DNA of 41,882 bases from the NCBI GenBank assembly GCA_024653305.1, contig JANLFW010000012.1, positions 1 to 41,882 of the forward strand. The letters are read 5' to 3'. How positions within the stretch are numbered: the stretch's first letter is position 1; each line of letters begins with the position of its first letter. Both the position numbers and the translations under genes were made by a program. The stretch comes from Candidatus Acetothermia bacterium (lineage in GTDB: Bacteria > Bipolaricaulota > Bipolaricaulia > Bipolaricaulales > Bipolaricaulaceae). Positions 15,220 to 23,800 of this stretch are shown in pieces. The notes beneath the pieces were generated by a model that made no database searches, was not told the DNA's origin, and was given only the letters and a program-made list of their open reading frames with translations.

Positions 15220-16545
15220 TTATTCCTCTTCCCGCCGGCGCAAAAACGCCGGGACGTCCACGTCCTCGTTGGGGTTTCGCCGGGGGATGGACGGCCGGGG
15301 CGGCCGTTCCGGTTCCTCCTCTTCCACGGCGGCACCGTGGAAGTCGGCGGCGATCACGGTCACGTGGACGCGGCCGCTGTACTCCCCGCGGACCACCGCG
15401 CCGAAGGTGAGGTCTGCCTCGGCCCCCACCGCCTTGCGGAGCGTCTCCGCGACCTGGGTGACCTCGGTCAGGGTGAGGTCCGCGCCGCCGGTGATGTTGA
15501 GCAGGATTCGCCTTGCCCCCTTGATCGTCCCCCCCTCGAGGAGCGGGTTCGCGGCGGCGGCCTTGGCCGCGCGCACCGCGCGGGCCTCCCCGTGGGCCTC
15601 GCCGGTGCCCATCATCGCCGTGCCCGCCCCGCGGAGGACGGAGGCCACGTCGGCGAAATCCAGGTTCACGATCCCGGGCACGGTGATGAGATCGCTGATG
15701 CCCCGTACCCCCCGCACCAGGACCTCATCGGCGAGCTCGAACGCCTTGGGAAGGGACACGGTGGGCACCATCTCCAGAAGGCGATCGTTGCGGATGACGA
15801 TGAGCACGTCCACCTTCTCCTGGAGGCGCTCCAGCCCCTGCCGGGCCCGCTGGGTGCGGACGATGCCCTCGAACGTGAACGGCAGCGTCACCACCCCCAC
15901 CGTGAGCGCCCCCCGCCCCCGGGCGTGGTGGGCGATCACCGGGGCCGCTCCGGTGCCGGTGCCGCCGCCGAGGCCACAGGTGAGGAACACGAGGTGGGCG
16001 TCCCCGATGAGCTGTTCGATCTCCCAGCTCGCCTCCTCCGCGGCGAGCTTCCCCTTCTCCGGGTTTCCCCCGGTGCTGCGGCCGTGGGTCACCCGCTGTC
16101 CCAGGAGGAGCGTTTGGTCGACGTGGGTCGTGGACAGGACCTGGCTGTCGGTGTCCACCGCCGCCAGCCGCACCCCGGGGATCTGCACCTGGCGCATGCG
16201 CTCCAGGGCGTTGATCCCGCCGTCCCCGACCCCGATCACCAGGATCCGGGCCGGGGCCCGCGTCGGCTCCTTCCGCCGCTCCATCTCCTCGATGAGCGGC
16301 AGCTCGGTGATCCGTACCTCGACCTCGCCGAACAGGGGACGGGCGGCCTCGGCGAGCTTGGCCACCTTTCGCTGGGCGTAGTTCTTCTTGAAGGACGAGT
16401 CCACCTCGATCAGGAGGACATCCTTGTCGAGGTGGACCTTGTCCGGGGACATGGGAAGGCAGGCCCTCAGCATCCGGTCCTGCACGCCGGAAATAAGCTG
16501 GCGCCACTTCTGGCTAAGCTCCTCCTTCCCCCTGTCCCGATCCAT
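15220..16545 (-). CDS. ftsZ: FtsZ with extra N-terminal domain
   Basis: A 441-residue FtsZ, the tubulin-like GTPase that forms the division ring. Core motifs are complete: ILVIGVGDGGINAL (101-114), the GTP-binding GGGTGTG (193-199), NDRLLEMVP (253-261), the T7 synergy loop NLDFAD with Asn294, Asp296 and Asp299, and the C-terminal partner-binding peptide DVDVPAFLRRR (428-438). The core is preceded by about 98 residues instead of the usual 10-30. Residues 11-82 (EELSQKWRQLISGVQDRML onward, with VLLIEVDSSFKKNY and FGEVEVRITEL) form a compact alpha/beta unit that resembles the C-terminal domain of the DnaX tau subunit or DnaA domain I. The ATG at 16545 has no strong site. No ftsA/mur genes adjoin; it shares an operon with a HAD phosphatase and secreted proteins. 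Confidence 0.93.
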   Translation of the reverse strand: MDRDRGKEELSQKWRQLISGVQDRMLRACLPMSPDKVHLDKDVLLIEVDSSFKKNYAQRKVAKLAEAARPLFGEVEVRITELPLIEEMERRKEPTRAPARILVIGVGDGGINALERMRQVQIPGVRLAAVDTDSQVLSTTHVDQTLLLGQRVTHGRSTGGNPEKGKLAAEEASWEIEQLIGDAHLVFLTCGLGGGTGTGAAPVIAHHARGRGALTVGVVTLPFTFEGIVRTQRARQGLERLQEKVDVLIVIRNDRLLEMVPTVSLPKAFELADEVLVRGVRGISDLITVPGIVNLDFADVASVLRGAGTAMMGTGEAHGEARAVRAAKAAAANPLLEGGTIKGARRILLNITGGADLTLTEVTQVAETLRKAVGAEADLTFGAVVRGEYSGRVHVTVIAADFHGAAVEEEEPERPPRPSIPRRNPNEDVDVPAFLRRREEE

Positions 16546-16582
16546 GGATCCGTGAGCATTGTGGCCCTCGCCATGGGGCCCG

Positions 16583-17236
16583 TCAACTCCGTGTGGCCCG
16601 GTGCAGGAGGGCCGGGATGGTCCGGAAGTCATGGGCCACGAACCGGGCCGCGGCGGCGACCTCGGGCGCTTTCGGGGCATAGGCGATGCCGCATCCCACC
16701 GCCGCGAGGACCGGGATGTCGTTCAGATGGTCCCCGACGAACGCAACCTCGGCGAGGGGGCAACCGAGCCGCCGGGCCTGGGCCTCGACCACGGACAGCT
16801 TATCGTCGAGGCCCACCCGCACCACCGCCGTGCCGGTGAACCGGCCGTCCTCGATCAGAAGCTCGTTGGCCACCGCGAAGTCGAGCCCGAGCTCCTCCCG
16901 CACCCGCTCCGCCACCAGGGACACCCCGGAGGACACGATGCCCAGGATGTACCCGTCATCCCGCAGCCGGGCCACGGTTTCCCGTACCCCAGGGGCATAG
17001 GGCGGGGGGAAGATCGCATCCGCGACCCGGGCCACCGGGACGTCGCGGAGGAGGGCCGCGTTCTCCCGGACCCAGTCCGGGTAGCGATCCGGTTGCCCCC
17101 GGTACCGGACGAGGAGGGCGTCCCACTCCCGGCCCACCCCGGCGGCGATCCCGATCGCCCCCCAGCTCGACTCGAACGCCACCCCCTGGTAGCGGACCAG
17201 GGTCCCGTCGAGGTCGAACAGAACCGCCCGGATCAC
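16583..17236 (-). CDS. HAD-family phosphatase (phosphoserine phosphatase-like)
   Basis: A 217-residue haloacid dehalogenase superfamily hydrolase. Motif I DLDGT (Asp8 nucleophile, Asp10 acid/base), motif II VSSG (101-104), motif III Lys146, motif IV GDHLND (168-173). The helical cap between motif I and II and the SSG motif fit the SerB/phosphoserine phosphatase-like branch, but substrate is not determinable. GTG start overlaps the stop of the upstream NosD-DUF192 gene (GTGA), and ftsZ follows after 37 bases. Confidence 0.88.
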   Translation of the reverse strand: MIRAVLFDLDGTLVRYQGVAFESSWGAIGIAAGVGREWDALLVRYRGQPDRYPDWVRENAALLRDVPVARVADAIFPPPYAPGVRETVARLRDDGYILGIVSSGVSLVAERVREELGLDFAVANELLIEDGRFTGTAVVRVGLDDKLSVVEAQARRLGCPLAEVAFVGDHLNDIPVLAAVGCGIAYAPKAPEVAAAARFVAHDFRTIPALLHRATRS

Positions 17237-19098
17237 GGGCTCGTGACAAGTTGGAGCTCCCCCGTGCCGAGGCCGGCCGCGGCGATCCGCCCGGCAGGGA
17301 GCTCGAGGGCCATGAGGAACGGGCTGGTTGTCCCATAGCGGTCCTTGGAGTCAGGCTCCATCGTGTTCCGGCCCAGGTACTCCCCGTCTGGCCCCCAGAA
17401 CACGATGTCCAAGGGCAGGAACACGTTGCTCATGTGGAACTGGCTTGGGACCGGTTTGGCGAACGTGAACAGGATCCCCACGTCCTGGGCCAGTTCGGGC
17501 GGCAGACCCTGGAACCCGATGAACCGCTCGTGGGCCTCGTCGGCGACACGCACGGTGACGTCAAGCCGGCGTCCGGCAGCATCGGCGACGGCGATGATCT
17601 TCTCGGCCATCGTGCCCACCACCCCGGGGAGGCCCGTGAAGAACCCGCGGTCCATGAGCGGTGCCGGGTCCTGCCCGCCCCCGCCGAAGTTGACCGGCGT
17701 GTCCCCGATCCCGTCCCCGTCCGCGTCTTGGCCAGTGTAATCCGAGTACCAGTTGCCCCGCCCGGCGGGGGCCCACTCGTTCGCCCCGAGGTCCCGGGCG
17801 GCGCGGTCGCAGCGCCAGATCAGGTTCTCGTAGATCCGGTTCCCCGAGGTCTCCCGCCCCAGGTACAGCCCGTCGCGGGACCGCCAGATCAGGTTCCGGC
17901 GCACGATGTTCCCGGTGGGGAACGCCGTCTGGTAGGTCTCCTCGAAGATGATGCCGATGTTGGCCCGCGTGATCAGGTTCCCCTCGAACGTGCCATGGGA
18001 GGCGAGGATGGAGAGGCCGTAGCCCACGCTGACCATGGACGAGTGGGTCACCCGGGGGTACACGGTGTGGCCACCTGCGTACACGGCGATGTCGGAGTCG
18101 GTGATCGCGCAGGCATCCACCACCGGGCCCACCGCCGCATCCAGTTCGATCCCATGGCGGTTCTGGTAGAAGAGGGAGCTCCGGATCTCCGTCTCCCGGG
18201 CGCCCCCGTCCACGAGCACCCCGATCGCGTTCCCGGCATAGGCATTGTTCAGGGCGAGCACGGAGTCGGAGGCGTTCACCATGAGGCCCACCTGGTTCGC
18301 ATAAAGCCCGCAGTTCTCCACGCGGACCCGGTCCGACATCCACACCGCGATGCCGGCCTGGGCGCTGTTGGCGATCCGTTCGCAACCCGTCACCACCGTG
18401 CCCGGGGAGGCGAGGATGAAGATCCCATGAGCCCGGTTGCGGGAAAGGTCCGCCCCCTCGATGCGCACGCCCTCGGAGAAGGCGACGGTGATCCCGTCCC
18501 CTTGATCGACCTTGGCCCCGCGCACGGTCACGTCCCGCGAGGCGGCGAGGGTGATGTGCCCGGCCTCGATCCCGTCCAGAACCTTTCCGGAGAGCCCGTA
18601 GTAGTAGTAGATCGGGTTCCCGTTCACGGTGTTCGTGATCTCGATGGCGTGACGGAACTGGTCGGGCGAGGTGCCCAACACCTGCAGGCCCACCCCGCCT
18701 GCAGCGAGGAAGTTGTCGCGGACGGCCACGTCTTGCGAGGACTGGATGACGATCCCGTTCAGGCTATCGCGGACGACGCAGTCCTCCACCGTGCCCCCCT
18801 GGACCTCGGAGAGGAGGATGGCCGCCCCGCGGGGGTCCATGGCCCCGCTCACCGTGCACCCGCGGACGACGAACGGGCGGGTCGTCCCCTCGATGCGGAT
18901 CCCGTACCGCTGCCCTTGGGGCACGCGGATCTGCCAGCCGGCGAGGATGTACGGGTCGCCCGGGGCCCCACTTCCGGCGATGACCCCGTTCTCCGCGGTG
19001 AAATCCGTATCCGACAGGATGGCGATCGGACCCCGCTCGGCGGCCATCCCGAGCACGGCCAAGGCCGTCGCCAACCAAAGGATTCCGATTGTTCTCAT
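17233..19098 (-). CDS. secreted NosD-like beta-helix protein fused to DUF192
   Basis: A 621-residue exported protein. Signal peptide MRTIGILWLATALAVLGMAA; residues about 50-440 are a right-handed parallel beta-helix of the NosD/CASH type with many short turns such as NLITRANIGIIF and ENLIWRCDRAARDLG; then a calcium-type loop DADGDGIGDTPV; residues about 513-608 are a DUF192 domain with ERFIGFQGLP, GILFTFAKP and FHMSNVFLPLDIVFW. NosD-like helices bind carbohydrate or metal sites; DUF192 function is unknown. First gene of the operon with its own promoter and AAAGGAGG site. The joining of these two domains is uncommon. Confidence 0.87.
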   Translation of the reverse strand: MRTIGILWLATALAVLGMAAERGPIAILSDTDFTAENGVIAGSGAPGDPYILAGWQIRVPQGQRYGIRIEGTTRPFVVRGCTVSGAMDPRGAAILLSEVQGGTVEDCVVRDSLNGIVIQSSQDVAVRDNFLAAGGVGLQVLGTSPDQFRHAIEITNTVNGNPIYYYYGLSGKVLDGIEAGHITLAASRDVTVRGAKVDQGDGITVAFSEGVRIEGADLSRNRAHGIFILASPGTVVTGCERIANSAQAGIAVWMSDRVRVENCGLYANQVGLMVNASDSVLALNNAYAGNAIGVLVDGGARETEIRSSLFYQNRHGIELDAAVGPVVDACAITDSDIAVYAGGHTVYPRVTHSSMVSVGYGLSILASHGTFEGNLITRANIGIIFEETYQTAFPTGNIVRRNLIWRSRDGLYLGRETSGNRIYENLIWRCDRAARDLGANEWAPAGRGNWYSDYTGQDADGDGIGDTPVNFGGGGQDPAPLMDRGFFTGLPGVVGTMAEKIIAVADAAGRRLDVTVRVADEAHERFIGFQGLPPELAQDVGILFTFAKPVPSQFHMSNVFLPLDIVFWGPDGEYLGRNTMEPDSKDRYGTTSPFLMALELPAGRIAAAGLGTGELQLVTSP

Positions 19099-19128
19099 GC
19101 GCGTCCTCCTTTAAGCTCGATTGATCAG

Positions 19129-19157
19129 AGGATAGCCCTCGCGGTAAGGTTGGACAA
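19129..19157 (-). promoter_or_regulatory. promoter of the NosD-HAD-ftsZ-PKD-M1 operon
   Basis: Minus-strand TTGTCC (19157-19152), 17 bases, TATCCT (19134-19129), about 30 bases before the ATG at 19098. It is the only good promoter I see for this unit, so ftsZ is probably expressed from here, with an internal promoter not excluded. Confidence 0.55.
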
Positions 19158-19184
19158 GCGCTGTGGATATTTGAAGGAGGGTCC

Positions 19185-19943
19185 ATGGACCTATCCCGGA
19201 TCGGTTGGGTCGAGGCGAAGGAGCGGCTTCTCCGGGCGGGGGTGGCCCTGCTTCCGGTGGGGTCGACGGAGCAACACGGGCCGCATTTGCCGCTTGGGAC
19301 GGACTGGATGACGGCGGAGGCGATCGCGCGGCGGGCGAGCGAGCGGGGTGGGTGGGTGGTGTTGCCCACGGTGCCGGTGGGGGCCTCCGAGCACCACCGG
19401 CAGTTCTGGGGGACGCTGTGGGTTCCGCCGGATGTGCTCCGGGACTACGTGATCGGGATCGCCCGGGCCCTTGCGAGCCATGGCCTTTCGCGCGTGGTGT
19501 TCGTGAACGGACATGGCGGGAACACGGGGGCGCTCGACGCGGCGGCCCGGGTCCTGCGCTGGGACGGGATCTTCGCCTACGTGTACGTGTGGTGGCGGGC
19601 GATCCCCGAGGTGATCGCCGAGGTGGTGGAGGGAGGCGGCCACGCCGGGGAGATGGAGACGTCGGTGGTGCTGGCGATCGCCCCCGAGCTGGTGCGGCGG
19701 GAGCGGTATGGGGAGGCGGCGGCCGGGGCGGCCCAGGAGTGGGGGAAGCGGGTGCACGGGGTGGAGGTCGGCTACGACACCCGCGACTTCTCCGCAAGCG
19801 GGGCGGTGGGGGATCCCGCGCCGGCGACGGCGGCGAAGGGGGAGCGGCTCCTGGCCGCGGCGGCGGAGGAGCTCGATGCGTTCTGCCGGTGGCTTTGCGC
19901 GCAGCCGGAGGACGCCCTCCGTCCGCCGCCCCATCTCCCGTAG
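19185..19943 (+). CDS. creatininase family amidohydrolase
   Basis: A 252-residue member of the creatininase superfamily (creatinine amidohydrolase / MftE / FAPy deformylase-type metal amidases). The metal site is intact: GSTEQHGPHLPLGTD (26-40; Glu29, His31, Asp40), FVNGHGGN (about 107-114) and GHAGEMETS near 148. Start ATG after AAGGAGGG. It is divergent from the NosD operon. Substrate unknown; many bacterial members are not true creatininases. Confidence 0.92.
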   Translation: MDLSRIGWVEAKERLLRAGVALLPVGSTEQHGPHLPLGTDWMTAEAIARRASERGGWVVLPTVPVGASEHHRQFWGTLWVPPDVLRDYVIGIARALASHGLSRVVFVNGHGGNTGALDAAARVLRWDGIFAYVYVWWRAIPEVIAEVVEGGGHAGEMETSVVLAIAPELVRRERYGEAAAGAAQEWGKRVHGVEVGYDTRDFSASGAVGDPAPATAAKGERLLAAAAEELDAFCRWLCAQPEDALRPPPHLP

Positions 19944-20015
19944 CGCCCGGCGAAACCGCAGCGCCTCCGGGGGTGTATATTGGAGCGGCAACTCCCAGAC
20001 AAAGGGGGCGATGCG

Positions 20016-20750
20016 ATGCGGGCGATGGCGTTCCTAGCCGTGGCGGTGACGTTGGGGGCCGGGATTGGGGTCGGGGAGACCCCCCACTACCTGTGGGGGG
20101 AGATCCGGGTCCCGGAAGGGGCCGTGCAGACGCTGTCGGTCCGGGCGGGAGCGCTCGGGATCCCGACCGCGGTGTGGACGGAGGCCGGCCTCACGGTCGC
20201 TGGGGCGGCCGATGAGGCGGCGATGCTCGCGGAGGGGGCGTACCTCTATGTGGACGGGCCGTGCTTTCTCCTGGCGGTGGACTCCACCGGGGAGCGGGCG
20301 GTGCTGCGGGGGACCGCTGCCCAGGCGGAGCTGATCGTCGGCGGGACGGGCGACGTCCTCTATTCCCCGCCCAGTGCGTTCCTCGCGCTGGCCGGGGAGC
20401 TGGGGCTGCTTCCCACGTGCAGCGTGGAGCTCCAGGTCAAGGAGGTGCCCTTGAAGCTCCCCCGTCCGCCGGAGGGGATGAAGCTGGATCCGGTGCTGTG
20501 GGCGCTCGTGGGGCACCCGGACTGGCTTGGGTTCGCCCGGGACTATGCTCTCGACCGGGTGGGGATCCGGGTGCGGGTCGTGGCGCAGGTAGCGGGGGCG
20601 CTCGCGGCCGAGTTTGAACCGTACATCCAAAGCTCGTCCGGGGCGCTGGTGGAGCTCCTGATCCCGATCCCGCTCCTCCCCGACCTCGGCCGGGATCCGG
20701 CGGTCGAGATCGTGCGCCCGCCGTACGTGCCCCATCCTGCCGGAGGCTGA
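20016..20750 (+). CDS. secreted protein of unknown function
   Basis: A 244-residue protein with a signal peptide (MRAMAFLAVAVTLGAGIGVG). I do not recognise a family. The body is beta-rich at first (LWGEIRVPEGAVQTLSVRAG, YLYVDGPCFLLAVDSTG) and then holds CSVELQVKEVPLKLPRPPEG and a C-terminal Pro-rich LIPIPLLPDLG. ATG preceded by AAAGGGGG; TATATT at 19976-19981 may be a -10 box but has no good -35. It precedes the subtilase with a repeat cluster between them, and may be co-expressed with it. Confidence 0.7.
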   Translation: MRAMAFLAVAVTLGAGIGVGETPHYLWGEIRVPEGAVQTLSVRAGALGIPTAVWTEAGLTVAGAADEAAMLAEGAYLYVDGPCFLLAVDSTGERAVLRGTAAQAELIVGGTGDVLYSPPSAFLALAGELGLLPTCSVELQVKEVPLKLPRPPEGMKLDPVLWALVGHPDWLGFARDYALDRVGIRVRVVAQVAGALAAEFEPYIQSSSGALVELLIPIPLLPDLGRDPAVEIVRPPYVPHPAGG

Positions 20751-20805
20751 TGACGATGACCATGAGGTTCGGGCGATCCGTGTTCCTCGGGCGAGGGCGA
20801 ACGGC

Positions 20806-20868
20806 GTCGGGGACAGGCCCCGATCGGCGTCGGGGACAACGGCCGTCGGGCATGAAGCCCGACGCTAC
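20806..20868. repeat. type-1 palindromic repeats before the subtilase
   Basis: Contains GTCGGGGACAGGCCCCGAT (20806-20824) and GTCGGGCATGAAGCCCGAC (20845-20863) followed by GCTAC, with a partial unit between. The second differs from the common type by matched changes on both arms, preserving the hairpin. It ends 7 bases before the subtilase ATG. Confidence 0.8.
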
Positions 20869-20875
20869 GGAACCA

Positions 20876-23800
20876 ATGCGACGGTGGGCGCTTCTTTCGT
20901 TGGTCGTCGCCGTGCTCAGCGCTCCCGTGCTGGCCCAGGTCGGGGTCGGAGCGCTCGATGCCGACCTCGCCCGGTGGCAGGAGGCGGCGGCCGTGGCCAG
21001 GGAGGCCGGCCTTTCCATCACCGTGACAGGCTACAGCGAATCCGCCCTGTACCAGCAGGTGTACACCCTGTCCGTATTCGGCCTCGCCAAGTTCGACGTG
21101 GCCCAGGTGCTCACGACCTGGCTCCCGGCGGTGCTGGGGCGGCTGGCCGACCTCGGCCCCTACGCGGAGGAGCTCCGCGGCGCCGGGGCCGAGCTCGTCT
21201 CCTACGGGGGGCGGGTGATCGGGGTCAAGCTCCCCTGGCGCGACGACGCGTTCGCCGGGGTGCTCGCCCGTTCGTCCCGCATCCGGGAGGCGGTGCGGTT
21301 CCTCCCGTTCTTGAGCGGGGGCAGGGCCCCCACCCCCGCGATCGCCCCGCTTCCCCTGTCCATTGGGCCGATCACCCTGGGCAAGACCGAGCGGGGAAAC
21401 CCGTTCGTGGACGGGGCCATTGAGCTGCTCCTCTCCGCGGTCCGCCAGGCCGTCCCGTCTGGGGCGGTGGCGCCCCTTGGCTACCTCCCGGCGGCGGCCC
21501 AGGAGGCGATCGCCCGGGTGGCCAAGATGGTCGGGGTGTCGCTGTCGACCGAGCGCAGCGAGGTGGTGGTGGTCCTGGAGCCGCGGGGGGCGGTGTCCCC
21601 GCTCGCCGCCGGGGCCCGGGAGGCGGTGTCCTCCCCAAGCGGGCTCACCAAGGTTGTGGTCCCCCTCGGGCAACTGGAGTCGTTCCTCGCCCAGGTTGCG
21701 CAAGCGGCCTACGTGCGCCTTCCCTACGAGCCGGTGCCCCTGGCGACAAGCGAGGGCGCGGCCCTGGCCGGGGCGGCGGCGTTCCACGCCGGAGGGATCC
21801 GGGGGGCCGGGGTCAAGGTGGCGGTGATCGACCTCGGGTTCAAGGGCCTCGCCGCGTCCCAGGCCCGCGGGGATCTCCCGTACTCCGTGATCACCCGCGA
21901 CTTCACCGGGACCGGGATCGAGGCCGGGATCTCCCACGGGACCGCGGTGGCCGAGATCGTGTACGACATCGCCCCGGATGCAGAGCTTGTTCTCGTGAAG
22001 ATCGGGAACGAGGTCGATCTTGATAACGCCGTCTCCTACTGCATCTCCGAGGGCGTGCACATCGTCAACCACTCCCTGGGTTGGTACAACACGAACTTCT
22101 ACGACGGGACCGGGGTGATCGCGGACATCGCCCGCCGGGCGACCGCGGCCGGGATCCTGTGGGTCCAGGCCGCGGGGAACGACGCCCTGCGCCACTACGG
22201 GGCCACGTTCACCGACGCCAACAGCGACGGCTGGCATGACACGGACATCACGTTCACCGCCCAGGCCGGGCAGCCGATCACCCTGTACCTGACGTGGGAT
22301 GCCTGGCCGCGGACCGCGGACGACTACGACCTCTACCTCTTCGGCCCCGGGGGGACGCTTCTCGCCTCGTCCACCAAGACCCAAGGGGGCACCGAGGAGC
22401 CCACGGAGCGGGTGTCCACCACCGCCCCTCAAACTGGGACGTACCGGGTGCGGATCCAGCGGGCGGGAGGGGCGGCGCGGCGCCTCGCGCTCTTCTCCAT
22501 CTACCAGGACGTTTCCCCGTGGGCCTCGCCGTCGTCGATCCCCGCCCCGGGGAACGCCGCCGAGGCCCTGACCGTGGCCGCGATCGACTGGGGGAACTAC
22601 ACGACCGGGCCCGCCGAGGCCTACTCCTCCCGCGGCCCGACGGCCGACGGCCGGCAAAAGCCCGACCTTGCCGCCCCGGACAACGTGACCACCGGGGTCA
22701 CCCCGTACTACAGCCCGTTCCCAGGGACGTCGGCCGCGGCGCCCCACGTGGCCGGGATCGCTGCCCTGATCAAGGCCGAGACGCCCGGCCTCACCTTGGC
22801 CCAGCTCCGCAGCCGGATCCTCTCGTTCTGTGTCGCCATGGGCGACCCGTACACGTACGGCGCCGGGCGCCTCGAGGCCCGGCCCCAAGCCGTGGCCCGA
22901 GCTGATCTGGTGGTGGATGCGATCACGTTCTCCCCGGCCTCGCCCGCGGTGGGGAGCACGGTCACGTTCCAGGTCACGGTGCGGAACCAGGGCACCGCCG
23001 GGGCGGGGAGCTTCGTGGTCCGGCTTTCGGGCGCGGGCCCGTCGCAGGACCAGAGCGTGGCCTCGCTTGGCGCGGGCGCCACGGCCACGCGCACGTTTAG
23101 CCTTCCGCTCTCCACCTCGCCCGAGACGTTCACCGCCACCGCCGACGTCTACAACCAGGTGGCCGAGTCGAACGAGGGGAACAACACCCGCCAGGTCACG
23201 GTGAGCGGGGTGACACCCCTCCCGGACCTCGTGATCCAGGACGTCCAGTACGCGCCGGCGAGCCCCACCATCGGGACGACGATTACGTTCCAGATCACGG
23301 TGCGCAACCAAGGCGGGTCCCCGGCCGGGGCGTTCTACGTGCGCCTCACCGGCGCCTCGGGGTACCGCAACGCCTCCATCTCCGGCCTCGGGGCGGGGAT
23401 GAGCCATACCGTGGCTCTCGCTCTCCCCCTCTCCACGAGCCCGGAGACGTTCACCGCCACCGCCGACGTCCTCGGGCAGGTGGCGGAGAGCGACGAGACG
23501 AACAACACCCGCCAGGTCACGGTCACCGCCGCCGCCCCGCCCCTGGCGTTCACCGTGGCTATGGACAAGTCCGTCTACACCGTGGGCGAGGCGGTGCGGG
23601 TCACGGTCCAGCTCTCCCGGGCAAGCTACGTGTACCTGGTGGAGCTCGACGCGGCGGGCCGGGCGGTCCTCATCTTCCCGAACTACTGGGAACAGAACCC
23701 GCAGCTACCTGCGGGGACGACCCAGCTTCCGCGGGGGGCGTACACGATCACCGCCACCGAGCCGGCCGGGGCCGAGCGGCTGGTTGGCTTTGCCGCCGAC

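Noticed and set aside
20750-20875. Upstream extension of the subtilase
   Set aside because: This part is palindromic repeat DNA; the signal peptide begins at 20876.
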